A DNA stretch of 8,712 nucleotides from Deltaproteobacteria bacterium (lineage in GTDB: Bacteria > Desulfobacterota > DSM-4660 > Desulfatiglandales > HGW-15): contig DAOVAK010000084.1 in NCBI GenBank assembly GCA_030671095.1, forward strand, positions 1 through 8,712, written 5' to 3'. Position 1 is the first letter of the stretch. Every line of letters starts with the position of its first letter. Made by a program: the position numbers and the translations under genes. Shown piece after piece: positions 1 through 5,619 of this stretch. Below the pieces are notes generated by a model, which was not told where the DNA came from, searched no databases, and saw only the letters and a program-made list of their open reading frames with translations.

Positions 1-573
1 TCATCTTCTTTTCGACCCGTTGTATGGCCTTTTCCCCCGATGTTTTTGCCTCTTTTCCCGAAAGTCTTTTCGCTCTTCTGGTGTCATCTTACGCCACCGC
101 TGACGTATTTCCTCTCTCTGTTCCGGAGTCTTGCTCTGCCACCGCTTGCGCAGTTTTTCTCTCTTTTCTGGAGGCAAATCTCTGTACCAGCGTCGTGTAC
201 CCCGAAGTCTCTCCTGCTGCTCCGGCGGAAGGCTTCGAAAGCGCTTATAACGTGTTCGGATACGCTCTCGTTGTTCAGGGGGCATCTTTTTCCAGGCCTT
301 CAGCCGTTTTTTCACATCCTCCCGCTCCCCTGGCGTCATTTTTGACCACCGGCTCGCTCCCTTTTTTAGACGCGCCTGCCGCTCCGGTGAAAATTGGTCC
401 CAGCGATCCGCATAAGGCTGTAAGGCTTTCTGCTCCTCGGGGCTAAGCTGAGTCCAAGGAACACCAACCTCCTGTGCCAAACCAACAGAGCAAAGGCCCA
501 GAAGGAAGAACAGGGCCATGAGCAGTGGCAGATAGCTACGAATCTCTCTATTCATCACTTTTTGGTTCCTCAT
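1..573 (-). CDS. Exported basic repeat protein, DUF3106-like, last gene of the sigma cassette
   Basis: The start used here gives 190 residues. Residues 1-34 look like a signal peptide: a short basic start, then a Leu-rich core ending near GLAQ, so the mature protein should be periplasmic or outside the cell. The rest is about eight imperfect repeats of 15-19 residues, each with an aromatic residue, then L/M-P/T-P-E-Q/E-R and a Lys/Arg-rich helix. This pattern is typical of DUF3106 proteins, whose biochemical role is unknown. The C-terminus is very basic (ends GSKRR). The PEQ motifs recall the LTxxQ motif of CpxP/Spy periplasmic proteins, but that is only a resemblance. Three in-frame ATGs exist at 588, 573 and 555. 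573 has GAGGA at 8-nt spacing; 555 has it at 11-nt spacing and would overlap the previous gene by 8 nt. The stop codon is the first three bases of the window, so the gene is complete. Confidence 0.82.
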   Translation of the reverse strand: MRNQKVMNREIRSYLPLLMALFFLLGLCSVGLAQEVGVPWTQLSPEEQKALQPYADRWDQFSPERQARLKKGASRWSKMTPGEREDVKKRLKAWKKMPPEQRERIRTRYKRFRSLPPEQQERLRGTRRWYRDLPPEKREKLRKRWQSKTPEQREEIRQRWRKMTPEERKDFREKRQKHRGKRPYNGSKRR

Positions 574-763
574 CTTTTTGTTCCTCATCGGGTAGCACTA
601 CATCTTTAAATTCTGTTGGATCCACCCACGTCCCATCCCAGGTTTCCCATTCCCCCAAGAACTCCAGCAACTCTATGGAGGGGGGATCCTGCTCGGCCCC
701 CTGCGCGGCGACAGCACTCATGTTCATCAAGAAGATCATTGCCATTAAAAGGCGCCTACCCAT
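548..763 (-). CDS. Small exported acidic protein in the sigma / anti-sigma operon
   Basis: A 71-residue protein. Residues 1-20 (MGRRLLMAMIFLMNMSAVAA) form a signal peptide with a twin-Arg-like basic start but no TAT motif, with likely cleavage around AVAA or AQGA. The mature part contains a compact motif, LLEFLGEWE followed by WDGTWVDP, and then a Glu/Asp/Lys-rich tail. From memory, similar short proteins with LLEFLG-W-E follow ECF sigma and anti-sigma genes in proteobacteria; function unknown. The ATG at 763 is chosen because it has AAGGA about 11 nt upstream, opens directly on the signal peptide, and overlaps the upstream gene's stop by 8 nt (ATGGGTAG), implying translational coupling. A longer frame reaching 856 lies inside the upstream gene and is unlikely to be used. 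The acidic tail could partner the very basic DUF3106 neighbour; that is inference. Confidence 0.72.
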   Translation of the reverse strand: MGRRLLMAMIFLMNMSAVAAQGAEQDPPSIELLEFLGEWETWDGTWVDPTEFKDVVLPDEEQKDEEPKSDE

Positions 764-1121
764 TATGCTCTTTTTCCTTCGCAAGCCAGTCATAGAAATC
801 CAGGTCCTCATACAGGTCCAGTTGCTCGCTGGAGGCGAGGATCTCAAGATCGCCAATGCTCTTATGGGGCTCTAGAACAGGTGGCCTGGTTATGTAAAAT
901 ACGGCCACCAGGATGGCCACCAAGGCTGTCGCCATACCTGCCGCCGCAGGAAAAGGAAACCAGTGCCACAAACGGGGTTCTCTTCTTTCTTCCCCCTGCA
1001 GCGCCCGGGTGCGAGCCTGCCGCAGACGTGAAAGAATGTTTGCATCCAGGTCTTCCTCACTTTCATCAAGTAAGGCCCTAGCCCTTTCTAGAAATGCCTT
1101 TTCGCGATCCTGTTCACTCAT
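756..1121 (-). CDS. Membrane anti-sigma-factor-like protein (DUF3619-like)
   Basis: A 121-residue protein. Residues 1-50 are a charged, helical, cytoplasmic-looking domain with an Arg-rich segment (LSRLRQARTRAL). One membrane segment spans about 58-77. A short periplasmic tail ends in LEILASSEQLDLYEDLDFYDWL. That acidic LELYEDLDFYxWL tail, and the position right after an ECF sigma gene, match small DUF3619-like proteins thought to act as anti-sigma factors. There is no zinc-binding HxxxCxxC motif, so it is not a classical ZAS-domain anti-sigma. The expected role is to hold the sigma factor at the inner membrane until an envelope signal arrives; this is inferred from context. Start: the ATG at 1121 shares an ATGA overlap with the sigma stop and has GGAGG about 10 nt upstream. 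A longer frame to 1199 runs back into the sigma gene and is rejected. Confidence 0.75.
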   Translation of the reverse strand: MSEQDREKAFLERARALLDESEEDLDANILSRLRQARTRALQGEERREPRLWHWFPFPAAAGMATALVAILVAVFYITRPPVLEPHKSIGDLEILASSEQLDLYEDLDFYDWLAKEKEHNG

Positions 1122-1678
1122 CTCCAATACCCCTCCAGCAGGTTGCGCAGCGCATGAACTGCGCGTGAGTAATGGGACTTCACACTCCCCTCGGAGCACT
1201 TCATGGCCACAGATGTCTCCCTCACACTCATGCCTTCCCAGGCGCGGAGGAGAAAGGCCTGTTGCTGTCGTAAGGTTAACGTTCGCAGGGCTGAGTCAAG
1301 GGCAGCAGTAGCGTCGGCAAGAATTGCCTGGTCTGCGGGATTGTGCGCCTTGGGGTCTGCCAAAGTGGCAAGAGGATCCTCCCCCTCTTGCCCATCAGGC
1401 TTGTGCCCGCTGTCCAACCAGATCCGCCAGCGCCTTCGCACCCTGTTCCGGCGGTACCAGTCCCGGATTCGGCTCTGCAAAATCCGGAAAAACAGGGGTT
1501 TCCATTCCTTTTCCGACTTTTCCGAATAACGCTTCACCAGCCCGAACATGGCGTCCTGAACGATATCCAGCGCCTCTTCTCTGCTCCCCGTCGCTATCTG
1601 TGCCATGCGGAATGCCCGCCGCTCAACCGATGCGAGAAATCGATCCATTGCCAGCCTATTTTGCTGCATTCGCCCCAT
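1118..1678 (-). CDS. ECF-family RNA polymerase sigma factor (sigma-70 type)
   Basis: A 186-residue sigma factor with regions 2 and 4 only, the usual ECF layout and length. Region 2 covers about residues 11-80 and includes REEALDIVQDAMFGLVKRY and the region 2.3-2.4-like segment WKPLFFRILQSRIRDWYRR. A linker of about 40 residues follows. Region 4 covers about 125-182, with LTLRQQQAFLLRAWEGMSVRE and the helix-turn-helix CSEGSVKSHYSRAVHALRNLL. It should direct RNA polymerase to the cassette's own promoter and probably to envelope genes. It is the first gene of a four-gene overlapping operon, and the next gene is the likely anti-sigma. Three ATGs are possible at 1678, 1669 and 1648. The longest is given, but 1648 (starting MDRFLASVERRA, weak AGG 9 nt upstream) fits how relatives usually begin. 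A perfect hairpin lies 25 nt upstream of 1678. Confidence 0.93.
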   Translation of the reverse strand: MGRMQQNRLAMDRFLASVERRAFRMAQIATGSREEALDIVQDAMFGLVKRYSEKSEKEWKPLFFRILQSRIRDWYRRNRVRRRWRIWLDSGHKPDGQEGEDPLATLADPKAHNPADQAILADATAALDSALRTLTLRQQQAFLLRAWEGMSVRETSVAMKCSEGSVKSHYSRAVHALRNLLEGYWR

Positions 1679-1702
1679 TCGCCATACTGGTGGATATGGT
1701 TT

Positions 1703-1722
1703 GGGTCAGTGGCTACTGACCC
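1703..1722. promoter_or_regulatory. Perfect 8-bp inverted repeat upstream of the sigma gene
   Basis: GGGTCAGT, a 4-nt loop (GGCT) and ACTGACCC form a perfect stem 25 nt upstream of the longest sigma start, and 55 nt upstream of the shorter one. No T-run follows on either strand, so it is not an intrinsic terminator. It could be an operator at the cassette promoter or a hairpin in the leader mRNA. I cannot assign -35/-10 boxes with confidence. Confidence 0.4.
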
Positions 1723-1793
1723 GAACAATCAGCCGCGACCCTCGCCCCCGAAAGCGTGTCCCCATGACAACAGGGGTAAGGGGCAGGCCTGCC

Positions 1794-1873
1794 CTCCCTC
1801 TCTCTCCGAGCCGTAGGCTCTACCCTCCGGGGCGTAGTCCCTACGGGACGGAGTCGAGCCGGAGGCAAGGGGG
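1794..1873. repeat. GC-rich palindromic dispersed repeat, copy 1 (short form)
   Basis: This begins CTCCCTCTCT, contains nested small palindromes (GAGCC-GTA-GGCTC at 1808-1820; CGTAG-TCC-CTACG at 1833-1845) and ends GACGGAGTCGAGCCGGA then GGCAAGGGG. The same left and right ends recur at 7174-7338 around a longer middle. In both places the right end stops within about 10 bp of the stop codon of a minus-strand gene (here the TAA at 1881-1883). A 14-bp palindrome (GGGCAGGCCTGCCC, 1781-1794) abuts the left side. It may be a REP-like intergenic repeat or a 3' mRNA structure. No coding function is seen. Confidence 0.7.
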
Positions 1874-1880
1874 AGGGGGA

Positions 1881-2576
1881 TTAGCGTCTGCGACCCTGTC
1901 TTTGATGGTACCTGCTCTGCAAATGACCCCCGCGCCGGTCCGTGCGCCAGTCCATGCGCCGATCCATTCGCTGGCCGCGCCTGTCAAGCCTTGCGTTGAT
2001 GTGCTCACCACGACGGTCCATCTTCCGGTTGATGCGATCCCCACGCCGATCCATGTACCGATCCATTCGCTGGCCACGCCTGTCAAGCCTTGCGTTGATG
2101 CGCTCACCACGACGGTCCATTTTCCGGTTGATGCGATCCCCACGCCGGTCAAGACGTCGGTCTATGCGGTCCCCTTTACGCTCGAGACGGTCCGCCCATT
2201 TGGTTTTTCCTTGCGTGCGTGCCCTTTCTGCCTTTCGATCGTACCGAGCCTCAATCCGGTCGCCCTTGCGATCCAACCGCGCATCGATTCGGTCACCTTT
2301 CCGGTCCAACCGTCGCTCGACGCGATCCCCTTTGCGATCCAGCCGTTTCTCAATCCGGTCGCCTTTACGATCCGACCGCGCACGGATTCGGTCACCTTTC
2401 CGGTCCAACCCCTCTTCGATGCGATCCCCATTGCGGTCCCGTCGTTCATCAATCCGGTCGCCCCTGCGATCGAATCGGTCCTCGATCCGCTGCCCGGACT
2501 CATTTTCGCCGGCATTGGCTCTGGTTACTGGAAAACCTACCAAAAGAAAACACAAAACAAAGAGCATTTTTCTCAT
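1881..2576 (-). CDS. Secreted Arg/Asp-rich protein of 11-residue repeats
   Basis: A 231-residue protein. Residues 1-22 are a clear signal peptide (MRKMLFVLCFLLVGFPVTRA then NA), so it is exported. Nearly all the rest is about 16 copies of an 11-residue unit, x-x-L/M-D-R-K/R-G-D/E/Q-R-I/M-x, broken once around residues 115-130 (AERARTQGKTKWADR). An 11-residue period favours a right-handed coiled coil or extended helix, as in group 3 LEA proteins; the sequence itself is unlike LEA. The composition is extremely Arg-rich, with regularly placed Asp. I do not know a function; binding of polyanions, lipid headgroups or peptidoglycan would be speculation. The start is set by a strong AGGAGG at 2584-2589, 7 nt before the ATG. 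A dispersed repeat sits immediately 3' of the stop. The 33-nt DNA period opens long false frames on both strands. Confidence 0.8.
   Translation of the reverse strand: MRKMLFVLCFLLVGFPVTRANAGENESGQRIEDRFDRRGDRIDERRDRNGDRIEEGLDRKGDRIRARSDRKGDRIEKRLDRKGDRVERRLDRKGDRIDARLDRKGDRIEARYDRKAERARTQGKTKWADRLERKGDRIDRRLDRRGDRINRKMDRRGERINARLDRRGQRMDRYMDRRGDRINRKMDRRGEHINARLDRRGQRMDRRMDWRTDRRGGHLQSRYHQRQGRRR
1959..2156 (-). repeat. 99-bp tandem duplication inside the Arg-rich repeat gene
   Basis: The blocks starting at 1959 and 2058 are direct repeats at exactly 99-bp spacing (three 11-residue units). Over the first roughly 89 aligned bases I count only three differences, all transitions; the last bases diverge. 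The rest of the gene has more diverged 33-bp units, so this duplication is recent compared with the other repeats, and the array is probably variable in copy number. Confidence 0.85.
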
Positions 2577-2872
2577 TTTTTCCCCTCCTTGTCACAAAGA
2601 CTAGAACGCGTTCTTTATCTCCTAAAACGCACGAGACCAGCGTTGGTTGACAAAGGGGGGGGTATGAATGGTCTTGTCATATACCATCCGCCATATTTTC
2701 TCCACGGTTTTACGACGCCCATGATTAAATTTCTCGCACTGACATCACGCGGCAGTCACCGTGTGATTGAACAGGGGATAACGGATGCAAAAAGGAGAAT
2801 TTGTTGGCATTTCGTGGGGTGAGCATGATATTCTCTTAGTTTGTGCAAAGAAAAAAGGGTGAAAAAGACACG
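2577..2872. other. Gene-free divergent intergenic region
   Basis: About 296 bp lie between the divergently transcribed Arg-rich repeat gene and the acetyltransferase gene. It holds the AGGAGG site of the minus-strand gene, a 12-bp palindrome at 2603-2614, a run of eight G at 2655-2662, and moderately AT-rich sequence towards the plus-strand gene. Both genes' promoters should lie here. A TTGACA occurs at 2647-2652 on the plus strand, but no good -10 box follows at 16-18 bp, so I do not call it. Confidence 0.5.
2603..2614. promoter_or_regulatory. Perfect 12-bp palindrome AGAACGCGTTCT
   Basis: The self-complementary sequence AGAACGCGTTCT lies 26 nt upstream of the ATG of the Arg-rich repeat gene and just outside its Shine-Dalgarno site. 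Size and position suit a dimeric repressor operator or a site near the transcription start. No regulator can be named, and a 12-bp palindrome can occur by chance. Confidence 0.3.
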
Positions 2873-3442
2873 ATGAAAAAGAATAACGACCGAGACGTAA
2901 AGGGCAAACGTCCGAATGTGAAGATCCGTGAAATGGAAATTGACGACTTGGCCGATGTTTTTCATCTCGGCGAAATGCTTTTTAAAGCGGAAAAGGTGCC
3001 CAATCTATACCGCACATGGGGCGAGTTCGAGGTGGTGGAGCTTTTCAATAGCGATTCCGAGTTTTGTCTTGTGGCAGAGGCAAGGAAGAAGGTCGTTGGC
3101 TTTGCCCTCGGGACAACCATCGAGAAAAGTCGCTCAGCCTGGAAATATGGACACCTCATATGGCTGGGTGTAAAGGCCTCCTACCAGAGATCAGGGTTGG
3201 GGGAAAAGCTCCTCAATCGGTTCGTTGACGTGATGCTGAAAAATGGCGTCAGGATGGTGCTGGTGGACACGGAAGCGGAAAACCTTCCGGCCCTCTTCTT
3301 TTTTCGAAAAATGGGGTTCGGAAACCCCCAACAACATATTTACCTTACATTGAATTTGGCCGCTCAACAGAAGTCACTCAAGAAGAAACAAAAGGAAGAA
3401 TCGCTGAATCGACGATTGCATAAGGTGATATGCGCGTCATAG
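2873..3442 (+). CDS. GNAT-family N-acetyltransferase
   Basis: A 189-residue cytoplasmic protein. It should transfer the acetyl group of acetyl-CoA to an amine; the substrate is unknown. The fold signature is clear. Strands at about 65-85 (FCLVAEARKKVVGFALGTT) lead to motif A at about 95-120 (LIWLGVKASYQRSGLGEKLL), which includes the Q-R-x-G-x-G/A acetyl-CoA pyrophosphate loop. Motif B lies at about 138-149 (NLPALFFFRKMGF). Two extensions flank the domain: a basic N-terminal stretch of about 16 residues and a C-terminal tail of about 30 residues rich in Lys/Arg/Glu. The ATG at 2873 is preferred over an in-frame GTG at 2843, which has no ribosome site; the Shine-Dalgarno for 2873 is itself weak (AAGGGTG, distant). 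It is the only plus-strand gene and converges on the flavin oxidoreductase gene with a 22-bp gap and no visible terminator. Confidence 0.88.
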   Translation: MKKNNDRDVKGKRPNVKIREMEIDDLADVFHLGEMLFKAEKVPNLYRTWGEFEVVELFNSDSEFCLVAEARKKVVGFALGTTIEKSRSAWKYGHLIWLGVKASYQRSGLGEKLLNRFVDVMLKNGVRMVLVDTEAENLPALFFFRKMGFGNPQQHIYLTLNLAAQQKSLKKKQKEESLNRRLHKVICAS

Positions 3443-3464
3443 GCGCGGCATCCGGAATCGACCA

Positions 3465-4418
3465 TCAAGTATCCAACATCTCTCCCAGTTGCTTTACCAG
3501 GGCTTCTGCACCCTTGACGATCTCCTCAACCACCTCCCGTGCGCTCTTCAGTTCGCTGATGAGGCCGGCGATCTGCCCGCAATAGATCGTCCCCTCCTCC
3601 ACTTCTCCTTCTGTCGTAGCACGTCGTGATCGTCCTAGGCCAATGAATTTCAGAAGATCTTGGGGGCTGATACCACTTTTTTCTTTCTCTATAATCTCCC
3701 CTGTAAGCCTGTTCCTGACACACCGGGTCGGTCCTATGTATCTGCCCGTGATGACAGTTCCCGTGTCGTTTGCCTTCAGGATGCTCTCCTTGAACCTGGA
3801 ATGCCCCACGGCCTCGTGTGTGGCCGCAAAGCGTGTCCCTATCTGCACCCCTTTCGCCCCAAGGGCCAGTGCCGCAACAAAACCCCTGCTGTCTGCGATG
3901 CCCCCGGCTGCGATGACTGGAATATCCAGCTTCTCTACCACTTGGGGAATAAGGGCCATGGTGGTGATTTCCTCAAACCCGTCGTGTCCCCCCGCCTCTA
4001 TACCCTCAGCAGCAACGGCATCCACGCCTGCTTCGGCCGCCTTCACGGCCAGAGTGGGGCTGGGGGATACGTGAATCACCTTGAGCCCTGCGTCCTGAAT
4101 CCTTCCCGTGAACCTATTGGGGTTTCCAGCGGAGGTGGAAATCACGTGGACACCCTCTTCGATCGCCGTCTCTATCAACACCTCAGAGTCGCGCTTGGCA
4201 ATGGGCACATTTATGCCAAAGGGCTTTTTCGTCTTCCCCTTTACGAGGCGTATTTCCTCTCTCAGCTCATCCATTGTCATGCTGCCGGCCCCCAGGATGC
4301 CCAATCCACCCGCTTCGGAGACCGCAGCGCAAAGCTCGTGGTAGCTCACCCACACCATCCCGCCCTGGATGATGGGGTACTCGATTCCCAAAAGATCACA
4401 TAATTCGGTCTTAAACAT
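3465..4418 (-). CDS. NAD(P)H-dependent flavin oxidoreductase (nitronate monooxygenase / FabK-like)
   Basis: A 317-residue FMN-dependent TIM-barrel protein of normal family length. Visible marks are IEYPIIQGGMVWVS near the N-terminus (FMN-binding QGGM, about 18-21), AGGLGILGAG at about 36-45, EGIEAGGHDG at about 138-147 with the conserved catalytic-type His, IPVIAAGGIAD at about 166-176, and GAKGVQIGTRF at about 187-197 (phosphate-binding). These are shared by 2-nitropropane dioxygenase/nitronate monooxygenases and by the enoyl-ACP reductase FabK. The motifs alone do not separate nitronate detoxification from fatty-acid synthesis, and no fab genes lie nearby. The ATG at 4418 is chosen over a TTG at 4424 because AGAGGAG sits 6 nt upstream. 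It lies 62 nt after the macro-like gene on the same strand, so co-transcription is likely. The C-terminus (about 280-317) is helical and charged. Confidence 0.9.
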   Translation of the reverse strand: MFKTELCDLLGIEYPIIQGGMVWVSYHELCAAVSEAGGLGILGAGSMTMDELREEIRLVKGKTKKPFGINVPIAKRDSEVLIETAIEEGVHVISTSAGNPNRFTGRIQDAGLKVIHVSPSPTLAVKAAEAGVDAVAAEGIEAGGHDGFEEITTMALIPQVVEKLDIPVIAAGGIADSRGFVAALALGAKGVQIGTRFAATHEAVGHSRFKESILKANDTGTVITGRYIGPTRCVRNRLTGEIIEKEKSGISPQDLLKFIGLGRSRRATTEGEVEEGTIYCGQIAGLISELKSAREVVEEIVKGAEALVKQLGEMLDT

Positions 4419-4480
4419 AAGCAACTCCTCTGCTGAATCAATTCAACTCAATGACCACTTTCATGTATTCCTTGCCCCGC

Positions 4481-5041
4481 TCATTCCTGTGATCCGGCCT
4501 GGAGGATCTCCAGGATCTTGGAACTGGTCTTGCCAGGTACGACCAACCAAAGCCGCTTTAAATGATTGACTGGGGTTTTCTCCAACGCAGACCGCAAAAG
4601 GACAAGAAAACGTTCTTTGTCCAAAGATCCGTGTAAGGCCCCAATAAAAGGGAGGGCGATGGACCTCAGTCCACGACGTTCAGCCTCTTGAAAAATGGCA
4701 TCCAGGGCGCTTGCTATCCATTCTTCCCTCCACGTGGGCTCCTCGTTGAGATCATGTACGACCGCAAGGAAACGCAAAGGTGACCCGCCCTTTACAAATA
4801 CGCTCCCTGGATTTCTCGGCCGCGTCTCGATCACACGGGTCATAATTTTAATGAGGGGTTCCTTGGGATCATGCACCCTGCGATCAGCGCTCATGACAAG
4901 AAAGGTGTCCTCTTCTGCGGCCACCGCGTCCACCTTGAAAGGGGGTCTGCTGTCCGGCGCTGCCACAATATCCACTGACCCGATGGTTATCTCGTAAGGA
5001 TAGTTGCCCCGAATCAGTTTTAACCCTGGTTTCTCGCCCAC
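4481..5041 (-). CDS. Macro-domain-like protein
   Basis: A 186-residue cytoplasmic protein. The middle and C-terminal half resemble a macro (ADP-ribose-binding) domain: GSVFVKGGSPLRFLAVVHDL at about 79-98 matches the strand that in macro domains reads like G-x-hhh-T-x-x-x-L-x-x-xxhhHhh, then an amphipathic helix at about 104-123, then RSIALPFIGALHGSL at about 126-140, comparable to the 'hAhPxhGxGxxG' loop that binds the diphosphate. The usual N-terminal 'D-x-IVNxAN' is replaced by SVDIVAAPDS, so ADP-ribose binding or hydrolysis is uncertain. No methionine start is available. The GTG at 5041 is used, but AGGAG lies about 18 nt upstream of it, which is far. An ATA at 5051-5053 has ideal 6-nt spacing, and a TAG closes the frame just beyond. 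It follows the small basic-tailed gene by 40 nt and precedes the flavin oxidoreductase. Confidence 0.65.
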   Translation of the reverse strand: MGEKPGLKLIRGNYPYEITIGSVDIVAAPDSRPPFKVDAVAAEEDTFLVMSADRRVHDPKEPLIKIMTRVIETRPRNPGSVFVKGGSPLRFLAVVHDLNEEPTWREEWIASALDAIFQEAERRGLRSIALPFIGALHGSLDKERFLVLLRSALEKTPVNHLKRLWLVVPGKTSSKILEILQAGSQE

Positions 5042-5081
5042 TCTATCGTCTATGCCGCGCTCCTATTTTCCTGGGCCTGTC

Positions 5082-5420
5082 TCAGTATTTGATGACATCC
5101 TCAAGCAGAGACATGCTGATGACCTCTTGGAGCCGGATATGAACCCGCTTGCGATTGCATCTCACCCCAAATTTTTTTGCCTCCATGATGTACCTCTCAT
5201 TCATGGACGGGCTCTGCCTGCAATCGTGGACATCTGCATCCCTGAGGATGACGAAATGGTCACCCACGTCCTCAAGCTTCCCTATATAGAGAAAATTTGA
5301 ATTGGTGTCTACCACGACGTTCTTGTCGCGGTAACTGAGTATTCCGTTGGCATCCCTTTTCTGCCCTCTTTTCCCAGAAGCCTTCTTTTTTGTTGAAGAG
5401 GAACGCCTTGCCTTTGGCAT
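5082..5420 (-). CDS. Conserved small protein with basic N-terminal tail
   Basis: A 112-residue protein. Residues 1-24 are a disordered-looking Lys/Arg/Ser tail (MPKARRSSSTKKKASGKRGQ). Residues 33-112 form a compact, strand-rich domain: NVVVDTNSNFLYIGKLEDVGDHFVILRDADVHD, then YIMEAKKFGVRCNRKRVHIRLQEVISMSLLEDVIKY. The pattern of 'DT-x-FhYIGxLexhxdHFhxLxDhDVHD' and a closing 'RVxhxLxEVhSxSxLxDVhxY' looks like a conserved family of uncharacterised bacterial proteins. The alternating strands and short length suggest a small beta-barrel of Sm/SH3 type, which is inference. The basic tail could contact nucleic acid. The ATG at 5420 (GGGA about 10 nt upstream) is preferred to an in-frame GTG at 5432. 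It may be the first gene of a three-gene run with the macro-like and flavin oxidoreductase genes. Confidence 0.7.
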   Translation of the reverse strand: MPKARRSSSTKKKASGKRGQKRDANGILSYRDKNVVVDTNSNFLYIGKLEDVGDHFVILRDADVHDCRQSPSMNERYIMEAKKFGVRCNRKRVHIRLQEVISMSLLEDVIKY

Positions 5421-5528
5421 CTCTTTTCCCACGTGTCGTAAAGGGCAGGCCCTACCTCCTTGCTCAGGGCATTTTCAAAGTTACATTAAATAATTGATTA
5501 CCCGCCCAGATTGTCAAGAAAGGGTAGC

Positions 5529-5606
5529 ATTTTGGCCCCTCGAAACAGCCCTGCAAAAACCCCTGGTGGGTTGAGGGGGGTTCTCTGGATAAAGGACATG
5601 GGGCCA
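5529..5606. repeat. Small dispersed repeat, copy A, with short terminal inverted repeats
   Basis: Bases 5529-5589 align without gaps to 6737-6797: I count 48 matches in 61, about 79% identity, in the same orientation. The two copies flank the LOG gene. In this copy TGGCCCC (5533-5539) and GGGGCCA (5600-5606) are inverted. The copy lies upstream of the small basic-tailed gene and downstream of the LOG gene. It contains a TTTTT preceded by an AACCCC/GGGGTT stem on the minus strand. Confidence 0.6.
5554..5582 (-). terminator. Weak intrinsic terminator candidate after the LOG gene
   Basis: On the minus strand, AACCCC (5582-5577), a 13-nt loop and GGGGTT (5563-5558) lead into TTTTTGC. It lies about 37 nt downstream of the LOG stop codon. 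The stem is only 6 bp, and it is part of the repeat whose other copy (6737-6797) does not keep the stem well, so this is tentative. Confidence 0.3.
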
Positions 5607-5619
5607 GGCGCCTCCTGTT

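Noticed and set aside
1959..2500. Regular 33-bp repeats as a CRISPR array
   Set aside because: The units are contiguous with no unique spacers and encode a periodic protein with a signal peptide; no cas genes are present.
1942..2604. Other frames over the same repeat (plus 1942-2604, minus 1841-2152, minus 2162-2515)
   Set aside because: Same cause as above. Only the minus frame ending at 1881 has a signal peptide and an AGGAGG site.
2647..2652. TTGACA as a -35 box for the acetyltransferase gene
   Set aside because: No reasonable -10 hexamer follows at 16-18 bp, and the site is more than 200 bp from the start codon.
1605..2822. Plus-strand 405-residue open frame across the Arg-rich repeat gene
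   Set aside because: It is the antisense shadow of a 33-bp-periodic repeat: the period is a multiple of three, so several frames stay open. It has no signal peptide, no ribosome site and a Pro/Val/Ile-rich low-complexity translation.
3660..4403. Plus-strand 247-residue frame opposite the flavin oxidoreductase
   Set aside because: The minus strand encodes a complete, motif-rich enzyme over the same bases. The antisense frame shows no domain.
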